Assembly: GCA_018969715.1 (NCBI GenBank) | Contig: JAGWXT010000003.1 | Coordinates: forward strand, 124,001 to 188,000 | Length of the DNA stretch: 64,000 bases | Reading direction: 5' to 3' | DNA from: Actinomycetales bacterium | Lineage (GTDB): Bacteria > Actinomycetota > Actinomycetes > S36-B12 > UBA5976 | Shown: one piece after another, positions 47,423-56,659 of the stretch | Numbering within the stretch: position 1 is the stretch's first letter | Layout: every line of letters starts with the position of its first letter | Translations under genes and position numbers: made by a program | Notes under the pieces: generated by a model | Databases searched by the model: none | What the model saw: only the letters and a program-made list of their open reading frames with translations | Told to the model about the DNA's origin: nothing

Positions 47423-48801
47423 GCACCCCTCCGCGCGTCCTCGTCATCACCCCCGACCGGGTCGGTCCGGCCATTGCCGGTCCCGCAATCCGCGCACTTG
47501 AGATTGCCCGGCACCTCTCCGCCCAGCAGCCATGCCGGCTCGTCTCAACCCACGAGGACTCGCAACCGGCCGACCTTGGGGTCGACCATGGCGTGTGCGA
47601 CATCACGGCACTGAAGCAGGAGGTTGCCGCTGCCGACGTCGTCATCGTCCAGGGGGCAACGCTGGCCATGCACCCGTGGATCGGTGAGCGCGATGTCGTC
47701 GTCATCGCCGATATGTACGACCCCCTTCACCTGGAGGTGCTGGAGACGACCGCCGAGGAACCGGTGCGGCTGCGGCAGGCGGGGCTGCTCGCAACCGTCC
47801 ATGCCCTCAACTGCCAGTTGTGGCGGGCCGACCTGATCCTGTGTGCCTCCGCCCGGCAGCGAGACCTGTGGATCGGCCAGCTGCTGAGCGTCGGGCGAAT
47901 CACCCCGGTTCTCTATGACGCCGACCCGACGCTCGCCAGCTTGATGCGAATCGTCCCCTTCGGACTGTCCGACACTCCACCCGGACCGGAGCGGGCGGTG
48001 CGGGACGTCATCCCCGGCATCGGCCGCGATGACCTGGTGATCGTGTGGGGTGGTGGCGTCTACAACTGGTTCGACCCGCTCAGCCTGATCGAGGCGGTAG
48101 CCGAGGTTCGGGTGGACATTCCCGAGGTCCGGCTGCTGTTCATGGGGGTTGGTCATCCCAATCCCGACGTCCCCGCGATGTCGATGGTCACCCGGGTGCG
48201 CGAACTATCGGATGAGCGTGGCCTCACCGGCCGGCATGTCATGTTCAACGAGTCCTGGGTTCCCTACTCCCAGCGGCATGCGATCCTCGCCGACTGCGAT
48301 ATCGGGGCGACGACGCACTTCGCGCACCTCGAGACCGAATTCGCCTACCGCACGCGGGTACTGGACTACCTATGGGCCGGACTGCCCGTCCTCGCCACCC
48401 GGGGTGACGTCCTCGCCGGCCTCGTTGGCGAGGAAGGTCTCGGCCGCGTCGTCGAGCCTGGTGACGTCGCCGGGATCGCAGCGGCGATCCGAGAGCTTGC
48501 CGACCCCGCGGTGCGGATGGCAGTTCGCGAGCGCATTGCCGCGTGCGCGCCCGCGCACACGTGGTCGACCGTGCTCGCCCCGCTGGCGGAGTTCACCGCC
48601 GACCCCCGCCGCGCCGCCGACGCCCACGACGCGGACTACCGTCGCCGACTGCGGCTGTACACCCATGCCGAGGGCTGGCTGAGCCCCTATCGGGATCTCC
48701 TCAGGATCCGGCAGCACTGGCGCGCTGGCGGCCCCGCTGAACTCGTTCGCGGCGTGCGCAAGCGGCTGCGCCGCATCCGGCGTGAGGTCACCTCCCGCTA
48801 G
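47419..48801 (+). CDS. Glycosyltransferase (GT4-like)
   Basis: VLVITPDRVGPAIAGPAIRALEIARHL, VWGGGVYNWFDPLSLIEAV, TRVLDYLWAGLPVLATRGDVLAGLV. Confidence 0.85.
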   Translation: MSTPPRVLVITPDRVGPAIAGPAIRALEIARHLSAQQPCRLVSTHEDSQPADLGVDHGVCDITALKQEVAAADVVIVQGATLAMHPWIGERDVVVIADMYDPLHLEVLETTAEEPVRLRQAGLLATVHALNCQLWRADLILCASARQRDLWIGQLLSVGRITPVLYDADPTLASLMRIVPFGLSDTPPGPERAVRDVIPGIGRDDLVIVWGGGVYNWFDPLSLIEAVAEVRVDIPEVRLLFMGVGHPNPDVPAMSMVTRVRELSDERGLTGRHVMFNESWVPYSQRHAILADCDIGATTHFAHLETEFAYRTRVLDYLWAGLPVLATRGDVLAGLVGEEGLGRVVEPGDVAGIAAAIRELADPAVRMAVRERIAACAPAHTWSTVLAPLAEFTADPRRAADAHDADYRRRLRLYTHAEGWLSPYRDLLRIRQHWRAGGPAELVRGVRKRLRRIRREVTSR

Positions 48802-48804
48802 TCC

Positions 48805-48829
48805 GATCCGCGGCAGAGGGCCGCGGATC
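48805..48829. terminator. Perfect 10-bp stem GATCCGCGGC-AGAGG-GCCGCGGATC between convergent genes
   Basis: Inverted repeat 4 bp after stop of the glycosyltransferase gene. Confidence 0.6.
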
Positions 48830-48876
48830 CAGCTGACGGGGGGCGCAGAGGGCGGCGGACCCAGCCGAGGGTGGGC

Positions 48877-49773
48877 TCAGATGACGGTGAGCAGCGTTGC
48901 CTCGGGAGCGCAGAACACCCGCACCGGCGTGAAGGGGCTGGTACCCAGGCCGGCTGAGACATGGAGCCACGACCGCTGCCCCTCCGGGGTGAGGTAGGTG
49001 CCAAGCCCCCGCGCGAGGTTGAGGGGAACATCGCAGTTGGCCACGATCGCGGACCCGTCCGGCCAGCACACCTGACCCCCGTGGGTGTGCCCGGCGAGGA
49101 TGAGCTCACAGTGCGCCTGGGTGAGGGCGTCGAGGACGCGCCGATACGGCGCATGCGTGACGCCCAGCTGCAGGATCGCCAGTTGACCGGTCGGTGGCTG
49201 CTGCAGCATCGTGCAGTCGTCCCGGTCGATGTGCGCGTCATCGGTGCCGAAGGCGCGGACCGCGTGGCCCGCCACCTCGCACTCAACCCAGTCATTGATC
49301 GGCCACGCCCACCCCGTCTCCTGCACGCGGTCGCGCAGGTCACGCCACGGCATCTCCGGGCCGTCGTGGGCCCGCCGACTCGGCCCCTCCGTGAGGTACC
49401 GCACGGGGTTGTGCCAATCGGGCGGAAAGTAATCATGGGAGCCGCCGACGACGATCCCGGGCACATCAAGGAACGGCGAGAGTGCCCGATAGGCGGCATC
49501 AATGGCGCCCGGGTGGCCGATGATGTCGCCCGTGACGACGACCAGGTTCGGCTGCAGTCCCCTCAGGCCTCGCAGCCACTCGGGCAGCCGCCGGTGGCTG
49601 GGGCGCAGGTGCAGATCCGATAGGTGAAGGATCCGCAGCGGCCCCACCGCCGGATCACGCAGGACCGGCACCGTCCGCTGACGCAACCGGAAGTCCCGCG
49701 TGGCAACAACCGCCATCGCCGTCGCTGCCGCACCGGTGAGCACCCCCGCCGTGAGCCCCGAGCGCAGCCGCAT
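48877..49773 (-). CDS. Metallophosphoesterase
   Basis: LRILHLSDLHLRP, VVVTGDIIG, LILAGHTHGGQVC. Confidence 0.93.
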   Translation of the reverse strand: MRLRSGLTAGVLTGAAATAMAVVATRDFRLRQRTVPVLRDPAVGPLRILHLSDLHLRPSHRRLPEWLRGLRGLQPNLVVVTGDIIGHPGAIDAAYRALSPFLDVPGIVVGGSHDYFPPDWHNPVRYLTEGPSRRAHDGPEMPWRDLRDRVQETGWAWPINDWVECEVAGHAVRAFGTDDAHIDRDDCTMLQQPPTGQLAILQLGVTHAPYRRVLDALTQAHCELILAGHTHGGQVCWPDGSAIVANCDVPLNLARGLGTYLTPEGQRSWLHVSAGLGTSPFTPVRVFCAPEATLLTVI

Positions 49774-49811
49774 ATTCGGCAGTGTGTCATGCGCTGGGTA
49801 GCCTGACGGTT

Positions 49812-50957
49812 ATGGCGATCGAGGTGAGCGTCGTCCTGCCGTGCCTGAATGAGGCTGAGACACTCGCCACCTGCATCGACAAGGCCACGGCCAGTCTCGC
49901 CGCCCTCGGCGTCGCCGGCGAGGTCATCGTCGCCGACAACGGGTCCACCGATGACTCCGTCGCAATCGCCCGCGCCCACGGTGCCCGCGTTGTCCACGTG
50001 CCGCGCCGTGGCTATGGGGCGGCCCTGCGCGCCGGGATCGAGGCGGCCCGCGGGGAGTTCACGGTCATGGCCGATGCCGATGACAGTTACGATCTCGCCG
50101 ACCTCGAACCGTTCCTCATCGCCCTGCGCGCAGGCGCTGACCTTGTCATTGGCAACCGGTTCCAAGGTGGCATCGCGCGCGGTGCGATGCCACCACTGCA
50201 TCGCTACCTCGGCAATCCGGTGCTGTCCTTCCTCGGGCGGCTCTTCTACCGCGTGCCGATCGGGGACTTCCACTGCGGGATGCGCGCATTCCGCACCTCG
50301 GTCATGCGCGACCTTGGGGTGCGCACCCCCGGGATGGAGTTCGCCAGCGAGATGATCGTCCGCGCCGCCCTCACCGGGGTGACGATCCGCGAGGTCCCGA
50401 CCACCCTCGCACCTGATGGCCGCACCCGTCGTCCGCACCTGCGCACCTGGCGCGATGGCTGGCGGCACCTGCGCTTCCTGCTGGTGTACAGCCCGCGCTG
50501 GCTGTTCTTCATCCCCGGTGCCCTGCTGGCCGCTGTGGGCGCACTCGGGCTGCTCGCCCTCGGACTCGGCCCGGTGCGCATCGGCGAGGCCGGGCTCGAC
50601 GCTAACTCCATGCTGATCGCCGCCGCGGCGACCGTGCTCGGCACCCAGGCGATGTGGTTCTACGTAATCGCCCACAGCATCGGCGCCCGGGCGGGCCTGC
50701 TGCCGCCGCTGACCGGTGGGATCGCGGCGTTCGCGCAGTGGCGACTGGAGCGCTGGCTGCTCATTGGCGCGGCACTTGCGGCAACTGGTCTCGCGCTGCT
50801 GCTGGGGCTGTTCGGGCTGTGGGCGGCCGATCAGTTCGGCCCACTTGACACCGGGCGCAGTGTGCGGGTGTCGATCATCGGCGTCACCCTGCTCATCGTG
50901 GGGGTGCAGACAATGCTGAGCACCTTCGTCCAGGACGCAGTGAGCGAGGACTTCTAG
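49812..50957 (+). CDS. Glycosyltransferase family 2 (dolichol-phosphate mannosyltransferase-like) with TM tail
   Basis: SVVLPCLNEAETLATCIDKA, VIVADNGSTDDSVAIA, MADADDSYDLADLE, VIGNRFQGGIARGAMP. Confidence 0.93.
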   Translation: MAIEVSVVLPCLNEAETLATCIDKATASLAALGVAGEVIVADNGSTDDSVAIARAHGARVVHVPRRGYGAALRAGIEAARGEFTVMADADDSYDLADLEPFLIALRAGADLVIGNRFQGGIARGAMPPLHRYLGNPVLSFLGRLFYRVPIGDFHCGMRAFRTSVMRDLGVRTPGMEFASEMIVRAALTGVTIREVPTTLAPDGRTRRPHLRTWRDGWRHLRFLLVYSPRWLFFIPGALLAAVGALGLLALGLGPVRIGEAGLDANSMLIAAAATVLGTQAMWFYVIAHSIGARAGLLPPLTGGIAAFAQWRLERWLLIGAALAATGLALLLGLFGLWAADQFGPLDTGRSVRVSIIGVTLLIVGVQTMLSTFVQDAVSEDF

Positions 50958-51042
50958 GCAGCTGCCTGATGATTCGGTTGATTGGCTCCCGGAATCTCGA
51001 CGCGGGCCGATTGGCCCCGTCTCGCACAACTCCCACCATCGC

Positions 51043-52323
51043 CTACGGCGGCGGGGAGTCGTTCGAGCGATCTGGTGTGCGAGCGCTGTCCTGGCGCGAC
51101 TTCACCCGGGACCCGCTGGGCCGGCTGGGGGGCAGCGGCAGCAGCTGACGCCGGGTTGCCAGACGCCAGATCATCTCGGCGCTGCGCTCCACCGTCGCCG
51201 TGGTCGCCAGGCGACGGGCGTTCACCAGTGCCGCCGCCCGCCCCGCAGCGCCGGCCGCGAGCACCGTGGCCACGCCCGCGGTGAGGGAGCGGACATCGTC
51301 GTCGGCGCGGCCCGTCCACGGCACCGCAACCCCGCCGGCACCATCGGGGCCGAGCAGTTCAACCGCGGCATTGTCAGGTGCGGCAAGCAGGACGACCGGC
51401 ACCCCCTGCGCATTGGCCTCCACGACGACCAGGCCGAAGCCCTCCCGCACAGAGGGGTGGATGAGCACATCAGCGCGTCTCAGCTCGGCCCGGACGCGTT
51501 CATCATCCGCATCGGAGAGGACCTCGATCACCCCGGTCATGCCCAGCCGCGCGATCTCGGCGTGCACCGAAGCGGCCTCCGGGCCGCTGCCGATGACGAG
51601 TCCGGTCAGCGGGTACCGGGCGGCGGCGGCAGCCATCGCCGCGACGGCGAGGAGGGCCCCCTTGTGAGGCACCAGTCGGCCGAGGTAGACCGCGCGCACC
51701 CCCGGGCCGCGGGCGGCCGCGGCCGGCGCCACATCGGCGGCGTGCAAGGTCGCCAGGCCTGGTAATCGGATCACGGGCATACCGGGGCGCGCCGATGTCA
51801 GCATGGCCGCAACAGTGCGCGTGGAGCACACCGCCACCGGGCTCAGGCGCAGCGCCCAGCGTTGCAGCAGGTAGCCGATCGTCCCGGTGACGGTGCCGGC
51901 GTACCCCCGCCAGTAGGCGGCGTCCCACCACTCGATCCACTCCACCACCCAGCGGGTGCGCCGACCGCGCAGCGTCCAGGCCGCGGCGAACACCGGCAGG
52001 ATCGGCATGTCGTGGACGTACACGAGGTCGGCCGTGCGGTACTTGCGCAGGTGACCGGCCAGGTGCCAGGCGAACAGCGCCGCTGGCACCATCCGCCGCA
52101 CGCCCGCACCGGTGTAGAGGTGCGAGCGGTCCATCAGGCCCACCCACCGCACCCCCTCACTTTCCGCCACCCCCCGCCGAGCGCCGTGGATGTAGGTCAC
52201 CGTCGCGCCCCGGCGGGCCAGTTCGCGGGCCAGCGCGCCCAGCCAGCGCTCGGCTCCGCCGAGGCTGTCGGGGTAGCGGCAGTCGTAGACCAGCACGATC
52301 TCCAGCCCCCGCGCGCTGCTCAC
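51043..52323 (-). CDS. Glycosyltransferase family 4
   Basis: LGGAERWLGALARELARRGATV, YLGRLVPHKGALLA, HPSVREGFGLVVVEANAQGVPVV; GTG start. Confidence 0.9.
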   Translation of the reverse strand: MSSARGLEIVLVYDCRYPDSLGGAERWLGALARELARRGATVTYIHGARRGVAESEGVRWVGLMDRSHLYTGAGVRRMVPAALFAWHLAGHLRKYRTADLVYVHDMPILPVFAAAWTLRGRRTRWVVEWIEWWDAAYWRGYAGTVTGTIGYLLQRWALRLSPVAVCSTRTVAAMLTSARPGMPVIRLPGLATLHAADVAPAAAARGPGVRAVYLGRLVPHKGALLAVAAMAAAAARYPLTGLVIGSGPEAASVHAEIARLGMTGVIEVLSDADDERVRAELRRADVLIHPSVREGFGLVVVEANAQGVPVVLLAAPDNAAVELLGPDGAGGVAVPWTGRADDDVRSLTAGVATVLAAGAAGRAAALVNARRLATTATVERSAEMIWRLATRRQLLPLPPSRPSGSRVKSRQDSARTPDRSNDSPPP

Positions 52324-52325
52324 GT

Positions 52326-53774
52326 TCAAGCCGCCGGTGGACGCAGTGAGGTGATCAGCGCGGCGGAGAACTCCGGCCAGGTCCGCATTGCGGCGGTGCG
52401 AGTTGCCCGGCACTGCGCCGCCCAGTGCACCTCATCGGTGAGCAGGCGGTCGAGGGCTGCCGCAAGGGCGTGGACATCCCGGGTATCGCACAGGGTCACC
52501 CCCTGGCCGGCGAACTGCCCGGCGATACCGGTGTCGGCGGCGATCGCCGGCGTCCCGGCCGCAATTGCCTCCAGCACCGGCAGCCCGTACCCCTCGAAGA
52601 CGGAAGGCTGCACGTACACCCGGGCTGCTGCGTACCAGTCCCGCAACTGCGCGTCCGAAAGGTTCGCTGCCATCGAGATCGGCCACCCAGCCCGCCGCGC
52701 GGCACTGATGGCCGCACTTGCGGCACGGTCCGCCCCCCGGGCACTGCCAATGATGGTGAGGGTGAACAGCCGCCCGCGCTGCCACAGCAGGGTTGCCGCC
52801 TCGACGAGGGCAGCGATGTTCTTGCGCGGCTCCAATGCGCCGACGGTGAGCACCACCGGTAGGTCGCCCACGTTCCCGCCCGGTGGGTCCACCTCGGCCA
52901 CCGGCCGCAGGTCGACCTCGGCCGCCGCCGCCGGCGGGTCCACCTCGGCCGCCGGCGGCAGGTCAACCGCCAGCCGGATCACTTCAAGGCGGCAGGGTCG
53001 GGGGGCAAGCGCGGCGATATCGGCGGCGGTCGCCGCACTGGAGGCAAGCACCCGGTCGGCCAGCGGCAGCAGCGGCAGCATGGCCGCAAGCGCGGCCCGT
53101 GTGGCGGGGGATGCGCGGTCGGGATGTGTGAGCGGGTACATGTCGTGGATCAGCGGCACCAGCCGCACCGGCGTGGCCAGGGCAAGGGCGTGCAGGCGCG
53201 CGAACTGGTCCGGCGACCGCAGGGCGGTGGTCTCCGGCAGCAGCAGGGTCGTGTCCTCGGGGAGCAGTCGCGGCTCGGATGCCGCTGCCGGGCGCAGCAC
53301 CATGTGGGCATGGGCGCGCTTGACCGACTCCCCCAGGCCCAGCCCGAAGAGTGCCGCCACGAGGGCGGGGTTACCGGCTGCCCGTCCGACCAGGCCGGGT
53401 CGAGCCATCTGCGGCTGGGGTGTGAAGGCCGTCAGTACACGTCCACGATCGCGCCAGCGCACGATGGCGGTCTGCGGGTCCGGATGCTCGCGCAGGTGGG
53501 CCAGCAGTGCCCGCACAACCCGTTCCACCCCCGTCGTTACCGGCAGCGCATCGGTGGCGGTGGCGTCGATGGCGATGGTTGGACTCACCAGTCGCAGGGG
53601 CAGTCCCGGACGCGGGCGGGGGGGTGGGCGTTCGCACTGCTCAAGGCGGGGATACACGCCTGAGGCGAACCACGCCAGCCACCGCGCCGAGAGCTCGGGG
53701 TTGAACGGACGCTCGCCCTCACGGTCAGACCAGCCCGGCCACCGCGCCCACCGCGCAAGTGTCTCCTCGATCAT
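52326..53774 (-). CDS. Glycosyltransferase family 4 with repetitive linker
   Basis: VVLTVGALEPRKNIAALVEAA, QPSVFEGYGLPVLEAIAAGTPAIAAD; AEVDxxP repeats at domain boundary. Confidence 0.9.
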   Translation of the reverse strand: MIEETLARWARWPGWSDREGERPFNPELSARWLAWFASGVYPRLEQCERPPPRPRPGLPLRLVSPTIAIDATATDALPVTTGVERVVRALLAHLREHPDPQTAIVRWRDRGRVLTAFTPQPQMARPGLVGRAAGNPALVAALFGLGLGESVKRAHAHMVLRPAAASEPRLLPEDTTLLLPETTALRSPDQFARLHALALATPVRLVPLIHDMYPLTHPDRASPATRAALAAMLPLLPLADRVLASSAATAADIAALAPRPCRLEVIRLAVDLPPAAEVDPPAAAAEVDLRPVAEVDPPGGNVGDLPVVLTVGALEPRKNIAALVEAATLLWQRGRLFTLTIIGSARGADRAASAAISAARRAGWPISMAANLSDAQLRDWYAAARVYVQPSVFEGYGLPVLEAIAAGTPAIAADTGIAGQFAGQGVTLCDTRDVHALAAALDRLLTDEVHWAAQCRATRTAAMRTWPEFSAALITSLRPPAA

Positions 53775-53781
53775 CACTGCC

Positions 53782-54645
53782 TCACCCGGCCAGCACCGCA
53801 TCCGATCCTTCCTGCTGCCACGCCTCCCGCCAGGAGCGCATCGGCGGCAGCCCAACGGCACGCCACTGCGTCATGTCCAGCACCGAGTACATCGGACGGG
53901 TTGCCGGGCGCTCCCCGGCCTGCGTGGCCCGCGCGGTGACCACCGCCGGATCCACCCCCATCGCCTCGGCAACGGCCTGGGCGAATCCGAACCATGTTGT
54001 CTCGCCGCCGCCGGTGCAGTGGTAGATACCCGGCTCGGGTGCGCACTCCGCCAGGGTGATGAGGGCATCGGCGAGGTCACCAGCCCAGGTGGGGCTGCCG
54101 ATCTGATCGGCCACGACTGCGGCTGCTCCCCGCTCGCGGATCACCCGCGCGATCGTGCGCGGGAAACAACTGCCGGTCCGTCCATAGACCCACGCGGTGC
54201 GGACTACATGCGCCCCCGGATGCGCCTGCAGTACCGCAGACTCGCCGGCTCGTTTTGTCGTGCCGTAGACGGACAGCGGATCGGTTGCATCATCCGGCTG
54301 GTACGGCTGCCGGGCGCGTCCATTGAACACGTAGTCGGTTGACAGGTGAATGAAGCCTGCTCCCACAGCAAGCGCTGCGCGCGCCAGCACTCCGGGTGCC
54401 ACCGCGTTGATCGCGGTGGCGGCCTCGATCTCGGACTCCGCGCGGTCCACCGCGGTGTACGCCGCCGCATTGATGACCATTGCCGGGCGGTTCGAGGTGA
54501 CGGCGGCCTCAACGGCGGTGGGGTCCGAAATGTCCAGATCGGCGCGAGTCAGGCCCACCACCGGCCGGCCGCGCCCGGTCAGTGCCGTCACCAGGTGGCC
54601 CCCGACCTGCCCGCCGGCTCCCGTGATGAGCCAGGGCGCGATCAC
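53782..54645 (-). CDS. rfbD: dTDP-4-dehydrorhamnose reductase
   Basis: WLITGAGGQVGGHLV, INAAAYTAVDRAE, LSTDYVFNG, YGTTKRAGE, GIYHCTGGGETTW. Confidence 0.93.
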   Translation of the reverse strand: MIAPWLITGAGGQVGGHLVTALTGRGRPVVGLTRADLDISDPTAVEAAVTSNRPAMVINAAAYTAVDRAESEIEAATAINAVAPGVLARAALAVGAGFIHLSTDYVFNGRARQPYQPDDATDPLSVYGTTKRAGESAVLQAHPGAHVVRTAWVYGRTGSCFPRTIARVIRERGAAAVVADQIGSPTWAGDLADALITLAECAPEPGIYHCTGGGETTWFGFAQAVAEAMGVDPAVVTARATQAGERPATRPMYSVLDMTQWRAVGLPPMRSWREAWQQEGSDAVLAG

Positions 54646-54765
54646 GCGTGCATTCTCGCCCACTGCGGGTTCCCCGTGACCGTCGGCCTGCCCGGACGTC
54701 CGCCAGGCAGGTGCCCTGTTCGGGGGGCACACGTCGATGTCGGCCGGGTGTGGATAATCACGGGC

Positions 54766-55230
54766 ATGAGCGGCTCCCTCAAGGACCGACTGCAGGCCGA
54801 TCTCGTCGCCGCCATCCGGAGCCGCAATGAGGTGCAGTCGGCGACGCTGCGCCTGGCCCTGTCAGCGGTGGCGACCGAGGAGGTCGCCGGCGCCCAGTCG
54901 CGGCAGCTCACCGATGACGAGGTGCTGGCCCTGCTGAACCGCGAGGCCAAGAAGCGCCGGGAGGCCATTGCGGCCTTCACCGACGCCGGCCGCTCCGATC
55001 GTGCGGCGGCGGAGCAGGCCGAACTCGACGTCCTCACCGGCTACCTGCCGGCCCCCCTGACGCCGACGGAGCTGGCGGCGATCATCGACACTGCGGTGGC
55101 CGAGGTGACTGCTTCCGGGGTCGCCGGCGGGAAGGCGATGGGTGCGGTGATGAAGCGGATCACGCCCCAGGTCACCGGTCGCGCGGATGGTGCCGCGGTC
55201 GCCGCCCTCGTGCGGGAACGGCTGGGCTGA
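54766..55230 (+). CDS. GatB/YqeY domain protein
   Basis: LKDRLQADLVAAIRSRNEVQSATLRLALSAV, GGKAMGAVMKRITPQVTGRADGAAVAALV. Confidence 0.93.
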   Translation: MSGSLKDRLQADLVAAIRSRNEVQSATLRLALSAVATEEVAGAQSRQLTDDEVLALLNREAKKRREAIAAFTDAGRSDRAAAEQAELDVLTGYLPAPLTPTELAAIIDTAVAEVTASGVAGGKAMGAVMKRITPQVTGRADGAAVAALVRERLG

Positions 55231-55233
55231 CCG

Positions 55234-55998
55234 GTGCGAACCGTCGCTGTCCTCAGCCTCAAGGGCGGTGTCGGCAAGACGTCGGTCGTCCTTGGGCTGG
55301 CGGGGGCGGCAACCGCCCAGGGGCTGGCCACGCTGGTGATCGACTGCGATCCACAGTGCAATGCAACCTCGATCCTGGCGGCTGAGCTGGGGCAGCCGAC
55401 GATTGCCGACGTCCTCGAGCGCGGTACCCGTGGCGTACTGGAGACCGCTCTGAGTCGATGCGCCTGGGAGGTCGGGCCCGGGGAGGTCGACGTCATCGCC
55501 GGGGATCCACGACTGGTCAACCTCGATGCCTGGGGAAGGGGCACCTGGCGTCCCAGGCTGGCCCCGATGATGGGCTGGCTGAGCGGCTACGACCTGGTGC
55601 TCTTCGACTGCCCGCCGTCCCTCGGTGCCCTCACCCGCGAGGCGCTGGCGGCCAGTGACCGGGCGGTCATCGTGACCTCCCCGTCCTTCTTCGCCAATCA
55701 GGGGGCTCAACGGGCGATCATGACGGTGTCGGAGATCGTCGAATCTCACAATGCCCGGCTGCGGCTGGCCGGGATCATCGTCAACCGCGTGCGCAGCAAT
55801 GCCGAGGAGCACACCTTTCGGATTCGGGAGCTCACCCGGGACCACGGCCGCGCGCAAATCCTGCAGCCGGTGATTCCCGAGCGGATCGCCCTGCAGCAGG
55901 CCGAGTCGACCGGTCAGCCGGTTCACACACTGGGCACACAGAGCGCTCGCGACGTCGCCTCGGCCTTCCGGGCGCTGCTCCCGCAGGTCATGGCCTGA
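55234..55998 (+). CDS. ParA/Soj-family ATPase
   Basis: VLSLKGGVGKTSVVLGLA, VIDCDPQCNATSIL, FDCPPSLGALTREAL; GTG start. Confidence 0.92.
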   Translation: MRTVAVLSLKGGVGKTSVVLGLAGAATAQGLATLVIDCDPQCNATSILAAELGQPTIADVLERGTRGVLETALSRCAWEVGPGEVDVIAGDPRLVNLDAWGRGTWRPRLAPMMGWLSGYDLVLFDCPPSLGALTREALAASDRAVIVTSPSFFANQGAQRAIMTVSEIVESHNARLRLAGIIVNRVRSNAEEHTFRIRELTRDHGRAQILQPVIPERIALQQAESTGQPVHTLGTQSARDVASAFRALLPQVMA

Positions 55999-56009
55999 GG
56001 CCCGGCACC

Positions 56010-56051
56010 CCGGGTTGGGTCACCGCTCGCCCGGGTTGGGTCACCGCTCGC
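56010..56051. repeat. 21-bp perfect tandem duplication ccgggttgggtcaccgctcgc x2 spanning recR stop
   Basis: Direct reading. Confidence 0.9.
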
Positions 56052-56652
56052 CCGGTGCGCCGATCTGCCGTCGCCCGGCGAAGGCACGCCCGAGCGTTAC
56101 TTCATCGGCGTACTCCAGGTCCCCGCCAACGGGCAGCCCGCTGGCCGGTCGGGTGACGAGAACCTCGAATGGCGTGAGCAGCCGGGCGAGGTAGGAGGCG
56201 GTCGCCTCACCCTCAAGGTTGGGATCAGTGGCAAGGATGACCTCCCGCACCTCACCGTCGGCAAGCCGTGCCATGAGCGCCGGTATCGCAAGGTCATTGG
56301 GCCCGATGCCGTCGATGGGTGAGATTGCGCCGCCGAGCACGTGATACCGACCTCGATACTCCCGTGTCCGCTCGATTGCGACAACGTCCTTGCTCTCCTC
56401 GACCACGCAGATGACTGAGGCATCCCGTCGCGGATCGGCGCAGATTCGGCATCGGTCGTCCTGGGCGATATTGCCGCAGACCTGGCAGAAGCGAACGCGC
56501 TCACGCACCTCGACCAGTAGGCCCGCGAGACGGGCGATGTCAGCGGAATCGGCCGCCAGAACGTGGAAGGCGATGCGCTGGGCGCCCTTCGGGCCAATGC
56601 CCGGCAGGCGGCTCAACTCATCGATGAGCCGCTGAATGGGCCCCTCGTACAT
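56041..56652 (-). CDS. recR: Recombination protein RecR
   Basis: [56 protein letters not shown]. Confidence 0.95.
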   Translation of the reverse strand: MYEGPIQRLIDELSRLPGIGPKGAQRIAFHVLAADSADIARLAGLLVEVRERVRFCQVCGNIAQDDRCRICADPRRDASVICVVEESKDVVAIERTREYRGRYHVLGGAISPIDGIGPNDLAIPALMARLADGEVREVILATDPNLEGEATASYLARLLTPFEVLVTRPASGLPVGGDLEYADEVTLGRAFAGRRQIGAPGER

Positions 56653-56659
56653 CAGGGCA

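Noticed and set aside
49563-51029. 488-aa minus-strand ORF
   Set aside because: Mostly antisense to the GT2 gene; only its C-terminal frame overlaps metallophosphoesterase out of frame
51862-54342. 826-aa plus-strand ORF
   Set aside because: Antisense to two well-supported glycosyltransferase genes and rfbD; low-complexity Arg/Ser/Ala composition typical of antisense frames in high-GC DNA
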